A stretch of DNA of 64,000 bases from Brasenia schreberi (taxonomy: Eukaryota; Streptophyta; Magnoliopsida; Nymphaeales; Cabombaceae). Location: NCBI GenBank assembly GCA_036023115.1, contig JAYKKT010000059.1, forward strand, positions 7,285,001 to 7,349,000, in the 5' to 3' direction. The notes beneath the pieces are model-generated. The model had not been told where the DNA came from. It worked only from the letters and a program-made list of their open reading frames with translations, and ran no database searches. This document shows, one piece after another, positions 57,617 to 64,000 of this stretch (position 1 is the first letter of the stretch; each line of letters opens with the position of its first letter). The position numbers and the translations under genes were made by a program.

Positions 57617-58599
57617 ATGCCAGACAGATCTACTATTGAAGCGATTCACCTTTTGAGACGTCTTAGAGAACATTTTAGAGTAAAAAAGAAAGACCTTCAC
57701 ATGATATTTATTGATTTAGAAAAAGCTTACGATAGAGTACCGAGGGAGGTTCTTTGGATAACCTTGCAAAAAAGAGGTATCCCAATGACATACATTAACC
57801 TTATAAAAGACATGTACGATGGTGTAAAAACATGTGTGAGGACTCATGAAGGAATGACAAACTTTTTTGAACTTAATATTGGGTTATATCAAGGATCAAC
57901 TTTAAGTCCATACTTATTTATAATGGTGATTGATGAGTTAACAAAACATATTCATACTTATTTATAATGATGATTGACGAGTTAACAAAACATATTCAAA
58001 ATGAAGTACCTCCATACTTATTTATAATGGTGATTGATGAGTTAACAAAACATATTCAAAATGAAGTACCTTGGTGTATGTTATTTGCATATGACATTGC
58101 GTTAGTGGAGGAGTCTAAGGAAAAAGTTAATAGAAAATTAGAACTATGGAGAGAAACATTAGGAAGCAAAGGCCTCCAACTTAGTAGAACAAAGACAAAA
58201 TATATGGAATGTAAGTTTGATTTTTTGGTTACTTCAGAGGACATAGAAATTAAAATTGGCACACATTGCATCCCCCAAAATGAAAGTTTTAAATACCTAG
58301 GATCAATTTTTCAGAGTGATGGAAGAATTGATGGAGATGTTACGCATGGAATTAATGCTGGTTGGTTAAAATGGAGAGGAGCTTCAGGTATTCTTTGTGA
58401 TAAGAAGATACCATTAAAGTTAAAAGGTAAATATTATAAAGCATCAATTAGACCTGCCATGTTTTATGATTGTGAGTGTTGGGCGGTTAATGATCAACAT
58501 GTACAAAAGATGTCTGTGATAGAAATGAAGATGTTGAGATGGATGAGTGGTCATAAAAAAAAGTCTGTGTATATAATTAGGCTATTAGAAACAAATTAG
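57617..58599 (+). pseudogene. RTE LINE reverse transcriptase, disrupted by an internal triplication
   Basis: The 57617-57967 frame has motif A (MIFIDLEKAYDRVPREVLW) and motif B (GLYQGSTLSPYLF, with H replaced by Y). A 44-60-bp unit at 57911-58072 is then present three times and shifts the frame. The second frame, 57967-58599, carries motif C as FAYD (second Asp of the usual pair kept, first replaced by Tyr) and the C-terminal conserved segment. An active enzyme is very unlikely. Confidence 0.85.
57911..58072 (+). repeat. Triplicated 44-60-bp unit inside the LINE RT
   Basis: TACTTATTTATAATGGTGAT begins units at 57911, 57955 (with two changes) and 58015. The first unit stops at CATATTCA; the other two run on through AAAATGAAGTACCT. 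The other LINE copies in this window have only one unit here. Confidence 0.92.
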
Positions 58600-58981
58600 G
58601 AGTTACACCAATAGAGGATAAAATCAGAGAATATAGTTTAAGATGGTTTGGAGAAATAGAAAGAAGATCAAAAGAAGAACCTCTAAGAAAGTATGAAAAA
58701 CTAAATTTGAAAAGTATTAAAAGAGGTAGAGGACGACGACAAAAGTGTTAAAAAGAAACAATAAAGAATGATCTAGCTTATTGTGAGTTAAATGCTAACA
58801 TGACACATGATAGAGCTCTATGGAAACAAAGAATCCATGTAGCCGACCCCGTCTAGTATGGGAAAAGGCTTAGCTGTTGTTGTTGTTGTTTGTACCATTG
58901 ATTGTGCTTACTAATATTCAATCATTGTTTTTTAAAATTATAAGTACAATCACAATTCATTTTGTTCCTTTTTAAAAACTC

Positions 58982-59006
58982 ATATATATATATATATATA
59001 TATATA
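58982..59006. repeat. (TA)n microsatellite
   Basis: A TA run shortly after the LINE 3' end. Confidence 0.93.
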
Positions 59007-61254
59007 CACCGGACCCTATCCACCTTTAACTATATATATAATACATCGGTCATATTGACCCAGTTGATCTAAACCCAACTCAATCTGCATGGAAGGGGTT
59101 GTCTCGGGTGCTCCATGCATTCACCTACAGGCAGCAAACCAATTGCACACACAGAAGGAGTTAGGGGAGGTCTGGCAATAAAGAAGGGAGTCGTGGAAGC
59201 CTTAAATTTCCTCAGCAATTGGCGGATATTTTGTGAGGTAAGTGGTTTTTCTTGTTTTTGATTTTTCCAGCAAAAGTATGAATGGGAGAAGAATAGCATA
59301 GGTGGGAGGTGACACCTGTGCTCCTCTTCTAACTCCCATCAAGCTCGAAACCAGCCATTTTCCAATGAGATGGTGAAAAAGGGAGAAACCACCATTTTTT
59401 CTTTCATTTTTGTGGCAAAACTACTGCCAAGAGAAAATGGTTTGTCAGCCAATGACAGATTGTTTGGTACTCGTGACTGAGAAAGAATTGGTTGAAAACC
59501 ATCGATTTCGATGGTCGAACCGGCAATCGGCAAGGGTTGACATATGCATGTCGTGTCAGTCGGCTATGACACAAGACTAGTCATGGACCCAATGAACTTT
59601 GAAGAGACACGAATCCAAGTCCAGTATGAGCTTTTAGAACTTGAGGAACCAATTTTAGTAAACAGAATGGATATGATTAAAATATCTGGATCCATACAGA
59701 ACGTTAAAGATCCAAATTAAGTTTTGGGGGTATTTCAAGCCCATTTGAGGTTCGCTTTTGATGCAATTTGAACTGATAAATCCGTAATTAAATTTAAAAT
59801 ATTAATACTATATTCTTATCATGATTTAGGGACTAAATCAAGGTGATTAAAAAGAAGATAAACATTGAACATTTGGATTCGTATAGAAGCTCTAGATAGG
59901 TGGATGCATTTCTTCCTAAGATACATGCTAGAAATAGTTTTATTTGCTTTTAAATGATACATAACATTGTGAAACATTTGTTAATGCTTTGAAATGACTA
60001 TATATATATATGTTAATTTATTAAATATAATTGGAAATAATGTACTGAGTACATAGATGCTTTTTATGAATTTGCTTGTATGCAAGCAAAGCATTAACAA
60101 CTATGGATGTACTTTCTACGATGGTATGAGACATTAGATCGTACATGGTTGTACTAGGTAGTGCTAGCTCATAGTTGTTATGAGTTGTATTGGCTACTTT
60201 GTTGGTTATACTAGTTTCACTTGTAGTTGTATTGGGTAGCTCATGTCGGGTTATACGGCATGCCTTGGTTGGAGACGTGGTACTAGTCAACAAGAGTTAT
60301 GTAAAGTAAAACAAATTTTGGTATTGTAATTCGACATATAATATGGATATAAAGATATGAAGCCTGAGAGGTGGCCCCAAGTGGATCTATTGGATCTAGG
60401 AGGTGGCCGCAAGTGGATCTCTTGGATCTGGGAGGTGTATGTGGATATTACTGAGATTAATCGGGTGAATGTATGACTCTACTAGTATGATATCCAGATA
60501 CCTTGCTCCATAGATCTGAGAGGTAAGACTTGATGAGTCGGTGACTTGGTCGTGAAGGTCCTTGGCCCAATGCATTGAGAGTATCATTGGAGGCCATGTG
60601 ACCAGACAAGAGGAGGGTTCAAGGTACTCATATGGTGTGACTAATGGTTGGACATGATAGAAGTCCTGATATTGAAATTAAATTTGCATTATTATTAAGT
60701 GCTTAAGTATGTATGTATATTTAAAATGATGATTATGATTTAAAATTGTTTGAAACATACATGTCTTTAGTATGTCGTTATTGTGCATCTATCTACGAGC
60801 ATAATTGTGGTGCTCATATTTTATTTAATATTACAAGACCTCAGCACATAGCTCAAATGACGAGAGCATTTGGAGGATAAAGTTTTGGTATCCGTTGTGA
60901 CATAATAGGATTTGATAGGTTGTTTGACTTTCTTAATAAAAGAATCATTTAACTATTTGAATAGTGTTGATCTTAGATTTTTCTTTTTTTCATGCTTCAA
61001 GTCATGAGCCATGTCGGATGGATCAAAAGAGCGTTGATCGTATGGTGAAGCCCATGACTCAGGTCGAGAAAATATATATGTATGAAAACTCAATCATGAC
61101 TACCCATTATGAAAACTCAATCATGACTACCCATTGCTTTTTAGTATGTAATTTAAAATTTTAAGAGATTTAAAAAATATAAAAGATATTACTATTACAA
61201 TGATGCTCCCAAAAACAAAAGGTCAGACATGAAGAGGCCATTTGGTAGATCCAA
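59007..61254. other. Intergenic stretch, no gene recognised
   Basis: Small local duplications are visible. A 35-bp unit (GAGGTGGCC-CAAGTGGATCT) lies at 60369-60438. A 26-bp unit (GAAAACTCAATCATGACTAC and flank) is at 61083-61134. 60100-60290 is built of TAGTTGTATTGG-like words. No frame shows a recognisable motif. Confidence 0.4.
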
Positions 61255-62029
<775 letters not shown>

Positions 62030-63420
62030 GATCAGTAGATGAACTTTGTCTCCCCCGATTGTATCGAGATCAGCTGAGAAAACAACCTTACAAGGTACTC
62101 TATTTATTATATATACGATTCTACTTACCGCTTCTTCCCCAAATACCCTTGGTATAGAAGCATTTATTAACATTGAGCTCGTAATATTTAGTAAGATCCT
62201 ATTATATATTTCTACTATACTATTTTGTTGAGTTGTCTTAGGAATTATATTTTGTTTTAAAATACTAAAGTCTTTACAATATTCTAAAATTCTATATAGG
62301 TATATTTTATACCTTGATCAAACCTGAAGACTTTGATTGTATGCTATAGTTGGTTATCAACTTCCTTCTTATATTCTTTGAATGATCTCTAATAGGGTTG
62401 TTGTCCTAGTTATATTTTTAAGAAATGATTTTCTTATCATTTTTCTTTTTATAGATGCTTTATACTTAGTAAAACTATTTACTTAAAATCTAGGCAATAA
62501 GTCAAAGTTTGATAATTTGCTCAACCTTTTAAGACTTATATGTCTTATGTGTTTATATCATACATTCACATCAACATTAAGAACCATAATTTTCGTTAAT
62601 GTTTAATTAAAAAAATCCATATTTAACATCTAACAGTCGAGAAAAAGCTATCATTTTATGCTTTCCCATGGTTACCTTGCTAATAACAAACCTAACTTCA
62701 AAACCTTTTTTTTAACAAAGACAGGGAGAAAAAAAAATCGTGTCTAATAGATATCACAATTAGTACATCAGTTAATACTACATGTGTGCATTGTACATAT
62801 ATCCTAAATGACTTAACCGCAAAGACATATGAGAAAGTATCATTTCTTATATATACATGATGTTCTCCTGATTTATATTCATTTAGATCTATATCTCTTT
62901 TTTTATTCTTAGATATATGTCTCATTGCTCCTGAATCAATTTACCAACTTGTTACTTGCAGTTCATATAGAGACATTATAAAACCACATAAATTATGATG
63001 TGCTTCTCCGTTTGGTCATGTTGTTGGGTGTTTCCATCATTCTTGTTATGACAATTATTCTTATAGGGCCCCATTTTTTCACAATTGAAATACTTAATAC
63101 GATAAGCAGTTTCTTATATTTTCTTAAAAAATTGACTTCCTTTCTTGTTATTCTTGTCAAGCTTTTGTTTGATTTATTCTTTTCTAGTTGGGCTTTAAGT
63201 TAGACCCTATCTCATCTTGATTTACTATCAATTTTTCTTTTTTGTTTTTATTCATATACTCTTGTTCAATTGATAGTTTCAAGAATAACTTAGAAATATT
63301 TGTTTCAACCCCTAATCTAAGGGAAGTGACAACCAAATTTTATGATGGGAGAAGACTATTTAGGATAGTGGATATTTTCATAGCGTTTACTACAACTAAG
63401 TTTCTCAAAAATTATTGTTC
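62030..63420 (-). mobile_element. Copia polyprotein relic (Gag to integrase)
   Basis: Minus-strand pieces in Copia order, starting from the Gag end. A Gag-like segment (KISTILNSLLPS) lies near 63380. A zinc-knuckle remnant (YFNCEKMGPYKNNC, first Cys replaced by Tyr) is near 63080. The protease motif DSGAMRHISKNKKRDIDLNE is at about 62925, and an integrase segment (SMLINASIPRVFGEEAV and YIINRVPCKVVF) is near 62060-62160. Stops and frameshifts abound. No LTRs were identified, and no RT is present within this stretch. Confidence 0.75.
62698..62925 (-). pseudogene. Copia protease fragment
   Basis: 75 residues starting MRHISKNKKRDIDLNEYKSG. The DSG active-site triad of Copia aspartic proteases lies just upstream in the same frame. 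An in-frame stop precedes it. Confidence 0.72.
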
Positions 63421-64000
63421 TGGGTGGTTTATAGCTTGCGGTTTTGTCACAACTACTGGCCTAAGTGATTTTTCTCCTTGTGATTTTCCAAAGCTACGGT
63501 GGTTTTGTTTATAACGGTAGAGGAGAGAAAGTCGGAGAGGGAGAAGAGATACAAAGAGAAAGAGATGTGAGGATGAGGCGACAGACGATCTCTAGCCTTC
63601 ATCTACCTTTTTGGCCTCTGATCCGCTTCTAAGGGTGGAGCTTCTATCGGCGGTTGTTGGATCTTTTCCTTTGCTTTTTTTTGTTTGTCGGCCTCCTTTT
63701 CAACTGTCTCGGGCCACCAAAGTGGTCGCTTCTGGCTGTGTATAATTTTTTAAGGAGTATCTCCTCTTTTTTCTTTCTTTATTTCTCTCCATTAAGTGTG
63801 AACGGAGGACAATCGAGGTTAATCCCTGTCCTGTGTTGCCTTTTGATTTTTCGTGAAGTATTTTTCCTTACGTCGTAAAACTTTCTTGTTATTAAGGAAA
63901 AGGAGAGAAAATGGTCTACGGTTTCCCACGTAAAGATTTTCTGGTCAACCAATATATATGTGCGTGCATGGTGTAACTTCATAGGAAGAGAGAAGAACTG
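63421..64000. other. Right-edge stretch, no gene recognised
   Basis: T-rich frames with hydrophobic composition (63654-63878) reflect base bias. A GA-rich tract is at 63512-63575. Nothing recognisable. Confidence 0.4.

Larger units (their letters stand above)
55519..58891 (+). mobile_element. RTE LINE, essentially full length (3.37 kb)
   Basis: It starts near GTAAGAGATCACACTTGCAT and ends with CTAGTATGGGAAAAGGCTTA plus (TTG)n at 58870-58891. The order is endonuclease then reverse transcriptase, as in the single-ORF RTE clade, with matching length and a TTG-repeat tail. The frame is interrupted, for example TAA at 56469-56471 right after the endonuclease. The RT catalytic box reads FAYD where the other copy has FADD. 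It is judged inactive. Confidence 0.9.

Overview
The window is nuclear DNA of a flowering plant. Coding sequence is split by GT-AG introns, host genes are few, and most of the rest is AT-rich, full of microsatellites and made of typical angiosperm transposons: RTE-type LINEs with (TTG)n tails, Copia elements primed by initiator Met-tRNA, a hAT relic, a tRNA-derived SINE and MITE-like hairpins. The protein families are general to angiosperms, so I do not name a species or order.

Host genes. (1) An 11.3-kb minus-strand gene (CDS 13023 down to 1762) encodes a CCHC zinc-knuckle/PSP-domain protein of the ZCCHC8 family, the scaffold of the nuclear exosome targeting (NEXT) complex. Its eight exons join in phase. 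Two introns hold RTE LINEs, and a 1.68-kb tandem duplication gives the gene a second copy of its 84-bp exon 4. (2) A plus-strand four-exon gene at 39161-40289 encodes a small universal stress protein (USP-like). (3) A calmodulin-like (CML) EF-hand gene at 43529-44188 keeps one reading frame but has three in-frame stop codons, so it is probably a pseudogene. (4) A minus-strand single-exon gene at 52731-54074 encodes a FAF-like (FANTASTIC FOUR family) protein.

Mobile DNA. RTE LINE copies or fragments lie at 4425-4899, 8287-9063, 9969-11745, 27530-36083, 46859-47180, 49905-50135 and 55519-58891. The 27.5-36.1 kb copy is split by a 5.53-kb Copia element (28617-34150) with LTRs, PBS, PPT and a 5-bp target duplication. 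A short LTR element (23790-26855) lacks recognisable retrotransposon proteins and carries a relatively GC-rich internal block. A hAT transposase relic (36130-37600) abuts the interrupted LINE, and a Copia polyprotein relic lies at 62030-63420. A SINE sits at 42309-42468. Several hairpin elements whose ends run into (TA)n/(GA)n microsatellites occur at 15.0-17.2 kb and 42.9-43.1 kb.

Layout. 1-13.5 kb is the ZCCHC8 gene. 13.5-23 kb is AT-rich repeats and hairpin elements with no recognised gene. 23-38 kb is nested retrotransposons and the hAT relic. 38-44.2 kb holds the USP gene, SINE and CML pseudogene. 44-52.7 kb is intergenic with LINE fragments. 52.7-54.1 kb is the FAF-like gene. 54-64 kb is another LINE, microsatellites and a Copia relic. 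The genes do not form an operon or cluster; they are unrelated neighbours. I found no convincing new biological system. The most unusual items are the in-frame exon duplication, the hairpin/microsatellite family, the three-stop CML gene and the payload of the short LTR element.
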